Part shown: piece by piece, positions 51,161 to 63,200 of the stretch
Position numbering within the stretch: the first letter of the stretch is position 1
Layout of the letters: each line of letters begins with the position of its first letter
Source of the DNA: Balanoglossus misakiensis
Taxonomy: Eukaryota > Hemichordata
DNA: 64,000 nt
Reading direction: 5' to 3'
Assembly (NCBI GenBank): GCA_040954595.2
Contig: CM082587.2
Coordinates: forward strand, 5,270,001 to 5,334,000
The notes under the pieces: generated by a model
What the model saw: the letters and a program-made list of their open reading frames with translations, nothing else
Told to the model about the DNA's origin: nothing
The model's database searches: none
Made by a program: the position numbers and the translations under genes

Positions 51161-51500
51161 TTAGTATGCAGGTTTCTAGGGGTGACAAAGTAAAGTTTGT
51201 TCAAATTATGGTGAAATTAGCATATGAGTATTTGTGTCATTTTGAATTATAAAATCTTCTCTGAAACTGTTTGTCCGATGTCTCTGAAATTTGGTATGGA
51301 AATCCTAGAGGTGACCTAAGTCAGATTTGTTCAAATTGTGGCAGAATCTACTATAGTGTATTTTGGGGCAATTGCCTTTTTGGTCAAAATATTCTCAGAA
51401 TCCATTTGTCCGATTCCCTTGCAATTTGGTATGCAGATCTATAGGGGTGATCTAAGTGACAGTTGTTCAAATAATAACATAATGCTGTACTGTATTATTA
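51161..51500. repeat. Degenerate tandem repeat, period about 130 bp
   Basis: A segment with GTATGCAG-or-GGAAATC, then AGGGGTGA..TAAGT and TTGTTCAAAT recurs starting near 51161, 51291 and 51425. The copies are diverged, which suggests an old minisatellite or a degraded element. Confidence 0.7.
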
Positions 51501-52692
51501 CGAAAAAAATTATTATTAAAAAGTCTTCAAAAATTATCACAAAATGCATGTGTTCTTAAATTTTTGTGTGAAGGTCCCTGGGTTTATCTATGTCAAATTC
51601 TGAAATTGTGACGAAATTTGAGTTACTGTACAGCATCGCAAAATATCGCTATTGAGAAATTTCTGTTCAAATCCAACGTATTATTATTATTATTTAAATT
51701 GACATGTGAATCCCTCTCTAAGCGAAATTTCCATAGCTATGCTAATGAATATTTTAAAATAGGATATAGGATATTTTCAGCCCCAGAATGGTTCATTTTG
51801 ACCTAAATAACCATAGTAGCGACATTTTCATTTCAATCCAAGCTACTTTTGATGGAAATTTGGAGAAAAAAACGTACTTTTAATCCCAAAATAGTTGCCA
51901 TAGAAACACAAGTCCTCAAAACGGACATCATTTCGATCTTTTTGTGCCAAGATACTCCTATTGTGAAATTTTCGTGGAAATCGGACCTTTTATTATAAAA
52001 TTGTTATTTTATTTAACTCTGTACATTTATTTAATTAGGCCCTATTTAATTATTAATAACAACAACAATGCACGGACTTTGGGAAGGGTCACTTCTTTCC
52101 GTGAATTACATGTAGCATAGAGAGGGTCACTATTGTTCACGATTGCAAACGAACATCCATCAGCCCTCCCCTCAGTATTAATTCTGTCCAGCCCCTAAAT
52201 GTAAATTATTTACTAGGGTCTAGGGGGTCCTATTTTGTTAGCGGTTGGTGACCTAGTCTGACGTGTGAGCTGGTAAGTAATGTATAGAAATGACTTTTAT
52301 TCACTTTCAAGTCAGATTTAGAGATTAGTGTTTTATATGTGAGAAAAAAGCAGAACCTGCGTCGTCAAATTGTAAAATTCATCTCGAGGTCCTCGAGGTA
52401 AAACATAAGGTAAACCATGAAATTAACGTTTTTAAAATTGTTGTGTTTAAATGTACTGTTAAATATTAACACAAAGTAAACAGACATATAGTGGAACAGT
52501 GAAGAATCGATCGCTCTTATAAAAGTGTCCACTCGTTGATTATGTCTGGCCTAAGTCCGTCCGACAGCGATCTTGAGTACATCGGACAATGGGTATGGTC
52601 TGATCAACAAACAGCCAGTCACAAATCTGCTTACCGGACGCGGACGCGAACCGGAACATGTCTATATATAGTTTTGACGTCCTGCCTTGTAC

Positions 52693-52715
52693 CACGGTCA
52701 CTCCAGGTGACCGTG
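52693..52715. repeat. Short hairpin related to one at 27087-27112
   Basis: CACGGTCAC and GTGACCGTG are paired across a short loop. A near-identical stem with the same flanking CCACGGTCACTCCA occurs at 27087-27112. The pair may mark a small dispersed element. Confidence 0.4.
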
Positions 52716-53859
52716 CTTGTACATAGAGCGTAACTCGTCTGGGGCGATTGCGTCGTGGCATATGCTTGTCACGGTTTATGATATTGGGGTGGCTGGGCGG
52801 GGGTTAGTAGACCTACACAGATATTTTACCACACTTTTGACCATTGTGACTATAATGTTTGACTACAATTTTCACAGTTCAATGAAATCGACGTTAGAAA
52901 ATAGTTTTTTGGGGTGTTGGTCAACATATCTGCAGCCACACAACACATGAATGCGGTTGCCCGGTACCTACTCCAGTAAGACTAGCTTGATTGATCATTC
53001 CAATCTAACCAGGTGCAGACTTTTGAATCATAAGAAAAAGCGTTGATTGAGCTCAATAAAACCGTTTTTCAACATTGAATTTATTGTTATTCTTATCGGT
53101 GCTCTGGCGCCGATTTCATGAACAGAAGTAAAGTATAGTTCTGCTTCCTTTATGAAATATGGGATTGGCATTCACCGGCAGATGATTTATTTTGCACTAA
53201 AACTGGTACGAAAGAAGTGTCACCTTTAGCTTACACATGAATGCCTTTTAGAATTGCAGTTTCAAAGAATTGTTGTTTCAAATGCATCGAAACCTCATGA
53301 ATTAAAAAGCCAATCAGTGACAGCCAAGATTTTAGTTAATATTTTTTCTTTTGTTGTTCCCCTAGCGTCCCTCCTAGATACATTATCCAATTTGCTATCC
53401 CGGAGTTTAGGAAAATAACAAAGGGTTCATATTCGTGTGTGCGTGGATTGCTATAATTAGTACATTAGTTTTTTCCTTCATTAAATTATCCACACCCCCC
53501 CCCCCCCGTTGAATAAATTTGCTGTAGTTGGTCCTCCCATGGCCACACCACACGTTTATTAATAAACGTTGGCTGACAATATAGGCCCTAATGAATATCG
53601 TTTGATTGATTTAAAAAAAACACACTCACGTTGATTACTTCCTCACTGAAGTTAGCTAGCTCAGCAAACTGTATGTGCCCTGTCTTATGAAAAACTTTCG
53701 CAATCTAATTTGATTAGTGTGATGAGTTTGCTTCAACATTGGTAGAATCGAATTCAAAGTAACACTAGGGGGCCTACGTAACGCCTATATCAAAGGTCGT
53801 TACAATATGGTTTGTTCAGATAATGTTAATATGTTATGTATTACTATTTAGGCCTAACA

Positions 53860-54028
53860 TACTGTAAAACACTTTATTTTCGCGAGCAATAAATTTTCGC
53901 CAAATACGCGAGAGCCAAAATGGCGTGAAAATAAAAAGTCGCGTAAATTTTTTTGAAGATAAGGATGCAGTGAATGAAATAAGAGAACGCGAAAATTTCA
54001 ACTCGCGAAAATAAAGTGTTTTACAGTA
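53860..54028. mobile_element. MITE with 27-bp terminal inverted repeats
   Basis: Perfect 27-base inverted repeats (53860-53886 and 54002-54028) begin TACTGTAAAACACTT and enclose about 115 bases without coding capacity. The ends are flanked by TA, as for Tc1/mariner-type target duplications. The inner part is also partly self-complementary (CGCGA motifs). It is non-autonomous. Confidence 0.88.
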
Positions 54029-54702
54029 TACCCATGCCCATATAACCCCTTGTTGATAGTTTACAAAGTGACAATATCAACGTGCTCTTGCGGTGTTTGG
54101 CAAAGTAGAGATTCATCACTGTCACAGTTAATTTTAATCGCGAATTTCTTGGTCAAATGATTTTATACCAAAGACTTATAGGAATGAAAAACTCTTTCAA
54201 TGTCTTCAAAATCTGTAGTGCTAGAATTCATTATTATCTTTACGTATTAAACCTGACACTACTTTCAATTTACCTATGGTACATCCTTAATATTGTACAT
54301 CTTGACATTTTGCAGGGTTTTTTTTTCCGGACATCTCGTATGGGGAACTGACAAACCTTTGAGAACGCCAGGACAGTGGACATACTTCTCTCCCACCACG
54401 TTACTTTATTTCGTGACGCTGGATCTCAAAAGCTACAATGGCATCTACAGTCCGGCTTCGAGTCTAACATTAAAGCTTTATAGAATATATTTCAGTTTGA
54501 AGGAATTCATACGAGGTCCTCTCGTCGGAAGGTTGAATGGACATGTTTCCTGTGTGAATTTTTTTAAAAATACAGATGTTTTCCTAGGGAATTATTCACC
54601 TGTGACATTCAATTTACATAGAAAGCTTCACTGGAATCATCTTCGTATTATTTCAATATCTCCAAAAACCTAAGCTTATAATTTCGAAACAAAATAATTA
54701 AA

Positions 54703-54989
54703 ATGCCCGGATATTCTACCTTGATTTTGAAAAACGAACTTGGCACAATCGAATCTAATAAATTTAAGTGCGGTCATTGTGGAGGTCTATTAAATGATCC
54801 TTGTCAGACGTATTGCGGTCATCGCTTCTGTAGGTCCTGCATAGATGAGCTGATGAGGTAAGAAAAAGATAAATTACATTCATTGAATTAAATGTTGGTG
54901 GTGGTTGTTGTTGTTGTGGTGGTGGTGGTGGTGGTGGTGGTGGTGGTGGTGGTGGTGGTGGTGGTGGTGGTGGTGACGATGGTGGATGG

Positions 54990-55077
<88 letters not shown>

Positions 55078-55103
55078 GGTGGTGGTGGTGGTGGTGGTGG
55101 TGG

Positions 55104-55138
<35 letters not shown>

Positions 55139-57799
55139 ACCCTTTTACTATTTCGTAACCATGGATACACACTCAGAGATACACTTTCCACTTTTACTTC
55201 CAAAGGGAAACCGGTGGATCATTCCAATGCAGAATATGTGGGCCCGACGAAGACCCCGAGGACAGTATGATTACTGTTGAAACGGTAAAGATAATCATGT
55301 TCACAGAATTCTAATTGAGAAAGGGTTTTTAATTTTTCGTCGACAGCACAAAAATCAATATTTTCATCACTGTATATTATGATAAAGCGATAAGCTCAAC
55401 GCGTTTCATGATATACGGGTTACAGCCTCCTGGTGCAGAGAACATGGAAATTTACATGTTGAACATTACGAAATAACTGACAGCATAATTTAATTAAACT
55501 GATTTTCTACTTTTGTTTTATAGGTCTTCAGAGATAATGCCATCAAAAGAGAAATGAGATATCTTAAAACGAAATGTATCAACACTGGTTGTTCCTGGAG
55601 CGGAGATTTCAAGGATTATGTGGTGAGCACATTTAATGGTTTAGACGACACTCGTGTTGGCTTCTGACAGCTTGCTTTGCTGTTACGTACTTGTTTAATT
55701 GATTTTTACACACTCGCGAGTTAATGCAAAATTACTCACTGACTGGCTAGCTAATTTCGCATTAACAGATAGACAGGCACTCAGACATACCTCGGTATGA
55801 CATTACCCTTGTGTGTGAACGCAAAAGTTGAAAGTACAACTCATGTCTGATTTGGTATCTGCTTCTACAATGGTCATTATTTTACATTCACAGAATCACC
55901 AGGCGTTGTGTGAATATGGTTTGATTCCCTGTGAAAGAGAAGGGTGCCAGAAGCAAGTGAGGAGAAAAGACGTTGACAGACATATGAAGGAAGAGTGCCG
56001 ATCTCGACAGATTGACTGCAGAGATTGCAATCGTAAACTAATGTTCAAGGATCTGGAGGTACATTTTGATTAAGTATTACATATATTTCGACATCCTTGC
56101 CTGGCGCTGATATCATGATTTTATTTTATGTGCAGTCACCCTTTAACTTCAATTTTACACAATTGTAGACATGAAATGCAAGATTGGAAGACCCGTAGAT
56201 TTTAGAATTAATGGATTTTGCCCTGTTACGTGAATCATTAAATGCAGATAGAAATCGTGAAAATAATTTGGCGTTAGCGATAAACCGAAATGACAAGAAT
56301 AAAACAATACTTACATTGCCGATTTCCTTGAACGTGCCTTTTTTTTCTAGTACTCTTACTATTTCCATCTTCTCTCGACATAGGAACATTTCACGGAATG
56401 TCTGGAGAGACGAGTGAATTGCGAGTTTTGTGGAGCGGCGGTCATTAGGAAGAAGGTGAGACACTGATCACAATTAAAATTTAAAGTAGCAAAATACTGT
56501 TCCATCCCTTTCTCATTCAATGGTCATAGAGACGTCCTCATACATGCGTGAACATTTTTATTGTACAATTTAGATGCAAGAGCACATTGATGTTGATGTC
56601 GGGGACTGTCCGAAGAAAATGATACACTGCAAGTATCGCGTCATTGGCTGCCAAAAGATGGTAAGTGATTTGGAAGATTTTATCGTTGTATAGATGCCTC
56701 TTTCGTGACTTACATCGGTCATCGAATCATCGGTCATGAAATATTGTTGCGAAACCCCCACCATGGTCATTTGTTTTATCCCTAGGTTGAAGTCGGCAAA
56801 GAGAGTGACCATGACAACAGTCACGTGACAGAGCATATGGAACTGGTGTACCAACAGATTGCACTGCTGCTGAACTTCCAGTCGTCAGCAGAGCAGACGA
56901 CAGGAGATATCCAGCAGCTCCGTGCTACATTAGGAAAGCAGCAAGAAGTTATCACCAACCTGCAGCAGTCGCTGCACCACATGCAGAATGATTTGAAAGA
57001 CCGACCCGGACTGGCAGCTGCCCGTGTCCCAACCAATGGTATTTCGACGTTTAACCAGATCATTGAAAAGTTAACCAAGTCAAACCGAGAGCTGGAACTG
57101 AAGAGCGAAAAAATCGCAGTCAACGTCACAACCTATGAAAGTATAGTCGGTGTCTTGAATCGAGAAGTCGAGCGAAATGCGGAGATGGTGCAATCAGTGA
57201 TGGGCAACGACAGGAGACTGCGGGAGAGACTTGATGCTTTGGAGAGAAAGGCGAAGGCACAGGACAGGATCATAGCGCTGAAAGACGTCACTCTGGCAGA
57301 GCAAGATCTCCGAATACAGTCTCTGGAGATGGCGAGTTACGATGGTATCCTTAACTGGAAGATACCAGATTTTGGTCGAAAAAGACGAGACGCACTCTCA
57401 GGGCGGACGTCTTCTCTCTATTCGCCGTACTTCTTCACTAGTCAGTTTGGATACAAGATGTGCGCCAGAATATATCTAAATGGTGATGGAATGGGCAAAG
57501 GAAACCACATATCTCTATTTTTCGTTATAATGAAGGGAGAGTTCGACGCCATCTTGAAATGGCCGTTCCGTCAGAAGGTCACGCTTATGTGGCTGGATCA
57601 AAATAATCGCGAGCATATGATCGATGCCTTTCGTCCTGATCCAAGTTCATCTTCGTTCAAACGGCCGAGAGGAGATATGAATGTCGCGTCTGGATGTCCT
57701 CTCTTCATGCCCCTCAGCATGCTGGAAAGTGGCAGTCAGGCTTTCGTCAAGGACGACACGGCTTTCCTGAGGATAATTGTGGATACCCATGACCTCTAG
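54703..57799 (+). CDS. TNF receptor-associated factor (TRAF2/3-like), 7 coding exons
   Basis: TRAFs are cytosolic adaptors and RING E3 ligases linking TNF-receptor or TLR-type receptors to NF-kappaB and JNK signalling. Exons: 54703-54857, 55206-55284, 55524-55622, 55894-56058, 56384-56455, 56574-56660, 56786-57799. Phases agree; the product is 556 aa (human TRAF2 about 501, TRAF3 about 568). The RING has C23-x2-C26, C38-x-H40-x2-C43-x2-C46 and C60-x2-C63. TRAF zinc fingers follow over exons 3-7. A coiled coil spans about 235-400, and a complete TRAF-C/MATH domain about 403-552 (SYDGILNWKI, GYKMCARIYLNGDGMGKG, WPF.QKVTLM.LDQNNREH, DAFRPD..SSSF, ASGCPLF). The MATH sequence mixes TRAF2- and TRAF3-like residues, placing it in the TRAF1/2/3/5 group. 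Intron 1 contains a large trinucleotide array. TRPC diverges upstream. Confidence 0.96.
54895..55137. repeat. (GGT)n/(GAT)n compound trinucleotide array in TRAF intron 1
   Basis: Alternating blocks of GGT and GAT fill most of the 348-bp first intron. The poly-Val, Asp, Met, Gly and His frames are artefacts. Confidence 0.97.
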
Positions 57800-58221
57800 T
57801 GTTATGATCTGAAGAATGAGGGTCGATTGAAGAAAAAATACTGAGAACAAATCTTATAAAGAGAACGCCAATTGCAATCATTTGAGTAATTATACATCTA
57901 CCAAGTAACACGAACGTTAGAACTGCCAAAGTAGGACATACACTTGCAGAAATAAGGCGAGATATTAATGCCAAATGTCTTTCATACCACATGCCTGCCA
58001 GCATAATTCAGAAGAGGCATGGGTAGCATTGAACACGTACCATGTCCAGGCTATGAAATGCTGATGACTGGTCCCGACGCAGTAATTGAATCGCAAATTC
58101 ACATAACTGTATACATACCATAGAAGAGAATTCGTTCCAATATGAACATGAACCACTTGTCTATGAAGGAAGATATAATTGTTCATTATTATACTGTACA
58201 AGTATACAGTACACACAAGAA

Positions 58222-58601
58222 CACCATTATATACCTATTCTAAACAGCACGTTTGTTTATGACCATTTTATGCAGAAATTCAAATCGCCTGTTTGACGGA
58301 TACTATAGAGATTCCTTGATGCAAGCGTATTTTATGAGTCAACTGAGATTATAAACGACTCACACTTTCAGTTCATTTCAATCTACATGTAGTTTGTATT
58401 CAGAGTATAGGAAAGGTGGAAGTATTGATGATTTGGTCACATGCAAAGCGACTGTTCAATACATGCACATCATACAACTTCTACCATATATACCTATTCA
58501 AAACGGCACGTTTGTTTATGACCATTTTGTGCAGAAATTCAAATCACTTGTTGCTTTAGACGGATACTATAGCGATTCCATGATGCAAGCGTATTTTATG
58601 A
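58222..58601. repeat. Direct duplication, two copies of about 117 bp
   Basis: 58222-58337 and 58483-58601 share long near-identical stretches (for example CACGTTTGTTTATGACCATT and GATGCAAGCGTATTTTATGA). Copy 2 has a small internal insertion. Their starts are about 261 bases apart. Confidence 0.85.
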
Positions 58602-59077
58602 TTCTCTCTTGTACGTTACCGGTTCTATCTTTCAAGTGTTCCGTTAAAATCAGATCAAAATGTTTCATACATGAACAAATCACAATTTCCCACATGATTT
58701 TTTGACGTTATAGTTTGATAGATTGTTTATGTACATGTAGTTCTGCAAGCCTTTTAAAAACCGTGTTTTCAGAGTGTGCAAAATATGGAAGTAAAAACAA
58801 GAAGTTCGCATCGATCGTACGATACTTCACTATTTGATAATTTTGTTTATTCAAGATCAAAAATGGGAAATGGCGAAACAGAAGTGTGTGTCTAAACTTA
58901 CTTCGCTTTTCCTCCGGCAGTCACGGTGGCGGTTTATCGTCCCAGAGCTTGAGGTTGACTTTCAAATTGTATTAAAGCGACAAACACATTGTGCCCTTCC
59001 CTTGTGTGTGCGCTCTCTGTTGAAGAAAAAATGGGGTAAATCACATACAACTGGGCTTGAGGTCGTGAACTTGTGAA

Positions 59078-59203
59078 TTTCATAACCCATTTTGTAAGTT
59101 TCATAAACAATTTTGTGAGTTTCATAACTAATTTTATGAGTTTCATAACCAATGTTGTGAGTTTCATAACCATTTTTTTTGAATTCCATAACCAATTTAA
59201 CGC
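59078..59203. repeat. 21-bp minisatellite, six copies
   Basis: The unit is close to TTTCATAACCAATTTTGTGAG. The six copies differ at a few bases, and the period is seven codons, which creates a KLTKLVM-like repeat frame on the minus strand that I regard as non-coding. Confidence 0.9.
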
Positions 59204-59418
59204 GATTAAATCCTGAACACTTGTTGCGAAATCCATACAATCATATATTGCCTCCTCCATATGGTCACATTGGATCTTAGAACCCAACCTTTGCAGAGTA
59301 TACTAGTAACCGTGATTGGCCCGTCCATGATTTCAATTTGCATACAAAGCAAATTTGACTTCTGAACCAAAGAGTCCTTCAATCTGATGAGATTGTACAA
59401 CTGATGATTAAAAGCGTC

Positions 59419-59425
59419 TATAAAA
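59419..59425 (+). promoter_or_regulatory. TATA box
   Basis: TATAAAA lies 60 bases before the ATG at 59485, a suitable distance for a short 5' UTR. It is the clearest TATA box next to any start codon in the window. Confidence 0.6.
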
Positions 59426-59484
59426 GCACTGACATATAGCGCTTGCAAAACCAGCTCTTAAAACATCCGCCGGGTCTGGCGGAC

Positions 59485-59712
59485 ATGGCTTCTTTTAAAG
59501 CATTGGCGATTGTGTTGCTTGTGTTCGCGTTCAGCTCCAACCTACCGGTGGCCAACGGTTGGTCTTTCGTGGACTGGTTGGGAGAACCTGGATGGAAGGA
59601 TTTTGTGCAGACGTTATGGTCCAAGATCAGCGACGAATTCGAAGTAATCGACAACATCGATGACATAACTAACGATATCGATTCAGGTACGGTTTTTCTT
59701 GTTGAACAGTAA
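59485..59712 (+). CDS. Small secreted protein, first exon or single-exon gene
   Basis: An ATG downstream of a TATA box opens MASFKALAIVLLVFAFSS..., a strong signal peptide with a likely cut after VANG (residue 25). A Trp-rich segment (WSFVDWLGEPGWKDFVQTLW, 26-45) and a highly acidic tail (IDNIDDITNDIDS) follow. Read through, the frame stops at 59712 (75 aa). Alternatively a GTACGG donor at 59687 ends the exon after 67 codons plus one base. I do not recognise the family. The layout of signal, short amphipathic segment and acidic piece recalls some peptide precursors, but the middle segment carries net negative charge, unlike typical antimicrobial peptides. The donor is phase-compatible with the acceptor at 60240 just before the photolyase ATG; see findings. 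Confidence 0.5.
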   Translation: MASFKALAIVLLVFAFSSNLPVANGWSFVDWLGEPGWKDFVQTLWSKISDEFEVIDNIDDITNDIDSGTVFLVEQ

Positions 59713-60242
59713 TAGAGGCAAAATGTAAACCCCCGAATTGTCCGGGGCGCATGACCAGTGAAAGCGTTCATTGCGTTGACGAGGGTTGACAATTTACGGC
59801 GTTGGTGGCGCAATACATGATTACGTAAGACCCACCGAGTATAAACAAGTTCAACGTGCAAGTCTGCGTCTTTACGTAAAATTTACTCCGTGATCAACGT
59901 TCGACCGTAAACTGATTCACGGTGACAAGAAGTTATTGGTATTTGACCGGATTCTTCTGCACAGAAGAACCGTATCTCTTGGTAAATCGCAACCACCGAC
60001 ATTGGTCACCAGGTCAGTCGAAGTCCAGAGCCTGTGGCATATGCAGAGAACCGTCGAGGTTTAGTCATTTGTCATCCACTCACAAAAATCCGGACACACA
60101 TTATGATTACTTGGTCTATTCTATGGTCTATTGTAGCCTAAACACCCCACCTCCCGGGCATGGGTTCCATTCACTAAATCGTCCACCCAGCCAGCTGCCA
60201 GATATGTGAGTTGTGACCCTTATACTTTCACTTCCCCCAGAT
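59713..60242. other. Gap before the photolyase
   Basis: It holds the putative photolyase promoter and 5' UTR. A good acceptor (CTTCCCCCAG) ends at 60240, two bases before the photolyase ATG, so the 5' UTR is probably spliced. No other gene is seen. Confidence 0.55.
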
Positions 60243-63200
60243 ATGGCCAAGCATCGAAGCATACACTGGTTTCGCAAAGGTCTCCGTCTCCACGACAACC
60301 CAGCGCTGCAGTCGGCGTGTCAGAACTGCCAGGAGTTGAGACCGATATTCGTACTGGATCCGTGGTTTGTCCAATCCGGCAGAGTTGGCATTAACAGGTG
60401 GAGGTTTCTTTTGCAGTCTCTTCAAGACTTGGATGACAGTCTGAAGAAAATTGGTTCGAGGTATGTTCTTGCCACCTAATGAAATTGATGACTATAAGTA
60501 TTTTGTGCCTAATTGACATGACAGGGATGTGCAGTTGATCATTGCTTTTGTGGTGTGTTTTTTTATCTGACACAAAAGAAATAAAATCGTGGGTTCAAAT
60601 GAATATGTGTGGTCAACACTTTATACCACAGAAAGAACATTGATGGAAAAAACGCTGACTCAGCAGTTTTGCTGCATCATGACCTCCATCAGACCAAGGG
60701 AGAAATCTGAAACGTTACACCTACAGTGTCCTGAATAATTAATAACCAACAATAAATGCATGTCTTCCTATGAACAGGTTGTTTGTTTTAAAAGGAAAAC
60801 CTTCAGAAGTTTTTCCAAGGATCTTCAAAGAATGGAACATCACACGACTGACATTTGAAGCCGACACTGAACCCTATTCAATCCAGCGTGACTCAGAAGT
60901 GAAGGAGATTGCCAAGTCTTGCGGTGTTGAAGTTGTTGAGAGAATTTCACATACGCTTTATGATTTGGAAAGGTATATATAATAAATAATTCTGGTGTAA
61001 CAAAGAGTGTTTATCATAGGCACCTGTGAATTAAGTGATGAAACAATTTGTGAAAATGTACTTTGACTTTTATTTAAATTTACCATTTTAGAATCATTGA
61101 TGCCAATGGAGGCAAGCCACCACTACAGTACAAAAGACTGCAGACCATTGTATCCAAACTTGGACCCCCAGCAAAGCCACAACCTGCCATCACACAGCAG
61201 AACATGAGAGGTAAGAGCTGAACAAAACAGCAAAATTTAGATGGGTTTCACCCAGCTATTGCGTTGAAAAGAGAAGTGCTGATTTGATGTACAGCTGACC
61301 GAGAACAATGGCGACGGCACAGAACAGTTGTTCAGTCCCTGGAGGGGTTCATATACTTTTGCATTACTTTAGAAATGTCTCACCAAGCTATTAAGCTACT
61401 TGTGAATGAGAAAGCTTATCTCAATGTTCACGTGTAGCCATTTTCCCTTCCCAGGATGCATCACTCCGGTCGGTGCGGACCATGACCAGGAGTATGGTGT
61501 TCCGTCTCTGGAAGATCTAGGATTGGACAGCACTGACATCGGTCCAACCTTGTATCCCGGTGGAGAGACAGAGGCATTGGAAAGAATGCAGAGGCACCTT
61601 CAAAATCAGGTCAGTGGCATAAAAGACTTCCTCTTTTACTGAGAAGGAATAAAAAAACTTTAAAGCCACCATAGCTGCCATTCTTGCACGATTTTCATGA
61701 TTATATTTATTATAGAGTTTTTCTATGATGGTCGAGATTTCGTCTTTACTATGACGGTTTCCTTTCCTTTCAGTCGTGGGTGTGCTCATTCGACAAACCC
61801 AAGTCTCAGCCCAACTCCCTGAAGCCAAGTACCACCGTTCTCAGTCCCTACCTGAAGTTTGGGTGTCTCTCGCCTCGTACTTTCTACTATGCATTGGAAG
61901 ATGTCACCAAGAACAAGGTGAGAGGGGAATGATGTTCAAATTAAGTAGCTATGCGTAAATGTAAATTGGCCAGCATATATATGAGCTGGAAGAGTCATGA
62001 AAATTTTCAAATTTAACAAGCAGATATATTGCATCTTCAAGAGTTGGAAGTCTTCATTTTCCTGTTTAAAAATTCATCCTGTCTTCCTTTCTCCCCTCTT
62101 ACAGACAAAGTGCACTCAGCCACCTGTGTCTCTGACAGGACAGCTGCTGTGGAGAGAGTTCTTCTACGCCGCTGCAGCGGGAACACCAAACTTCGACAAG
62201 ATGGAAGGCAACCCGATTTCTCTGCAAGTGCCATGGGACAACAACACTGAATACCTGAATGCTTGGGCCGAGGTAAGGCTTTGTGATAGCGCCCCCTAGC
62301 GGTTGTAAGGCGTGTTTCTTTTGACCAAATTATAAAGTTTTTATTATTACAAAAAAGTCTTACACATAATGCACTTCAGTACACAAGGTACAGGGTCCGA
62401 CTGACAATTCAAAACAGAAATGTATTTTAAATATCAAGAGCAAGCTTTAACAAAAAAATGAAATCTAACTGATGGCTTGCGCAGAACAAATGTCATCATT
62501 GCAATTAATCTTTGTCTTCCCTGATATTTTCCGTGTATTCCTGTCTTCTCACATCACAGGGCAGGACTGGCTATCCGTACATAGATGCCATCATGACTCA
62601 ACTCAGACAAGAAGGGTGGATCCACCACCTGGCGAGACATTCCGTGGCCTGCTTCCTGACCAGGGGAGATCTGTGGATCAGTTGGGAAGAGGGACAAAAG
62701 GTGACTGCTGGGTATATAATTCCTGACTGTCCGAAAGCTGCAAACACTTATGATAAATGTGAAGTCCCTGATATCCAGGAGCAACACAAGTTGAATGATC
62801 TCACTGTTTCTCTGTACTGTTTATTTACACAAGGTGTTTGATGAGCTGCTGCTGGATGCCGATTGGAGTCTCAATGCAGCCAACTGGATGTGGTTGTCGG
62901 CCAGCGCCTTCTTCCACCAGTATTTCCGAGTCTACAGTCCAATTGCATTCGGAAAGAAGTACGACAAGGAGGGCGAGTACATCAGGTGAGAATAGTCATT
63001 GTCATGAATATTCATTATCAACTAATGAATATTCATTTTCGTTAATGCAGTGAGTGTTAATTATCATGAATATTAATTTCCATGAATGCTGTGAATATTC
63101 AATTGCCATGTTAGGAAGCTGTCGATAGGCAAGTTTTACAGCACCCTCATGTGACAATCAGGTGCAAATACATGTATGAAGTAATCAAACTTTACGTTTC

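Larger units (their letters stand above)
49892..54702. other. Divergent intergenic region between TRPC and TRAF
   Basis: This 4.8-kb gap separates divergent genes. It holds a tetranucleotide array, a pentanucleotide minisatellite, a degenerate 130-bp tandem repeat and a TA-flanked MITE, each listed separately. No convincing coding exon is seen; frames such as 54293-54673 plus do not resemble known proteins. Confidence 0.65.
57800..59484. other. Intergenic region after TRAF
   Basis: This 1.7-kb gap holds the TRAF 3' UTR, a local direct duplication (58222-58601), a 21-bp minisatellite and the TATA promoter of the next gene. No coding exon is recognised. Confidence 0.65.

Noticed and set aside
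50892-51252. Cys-Val-rich and Thr-Gln-rich frames
   Set aside because: They come from the GTGTT/GCGTT pentamer repeat.
54880-55270. Poly-His/Ile, poly-Val/Asp and poly-Met frames
   Set aside because: They are produced by the GGT/GAT array in TRAF intron 1.
56821-57129. Ser/Cys-rich minus-strand frame
   Set aside because: It is antisense to the TRAF coiled-coil exon, which has clear homology on the plus strand.
58934-59287. Minus-strand frame with KLTKLVM repeats
   Set aside because: The period is explained by the 21-bp minisatellite, and there is no signal or domain.
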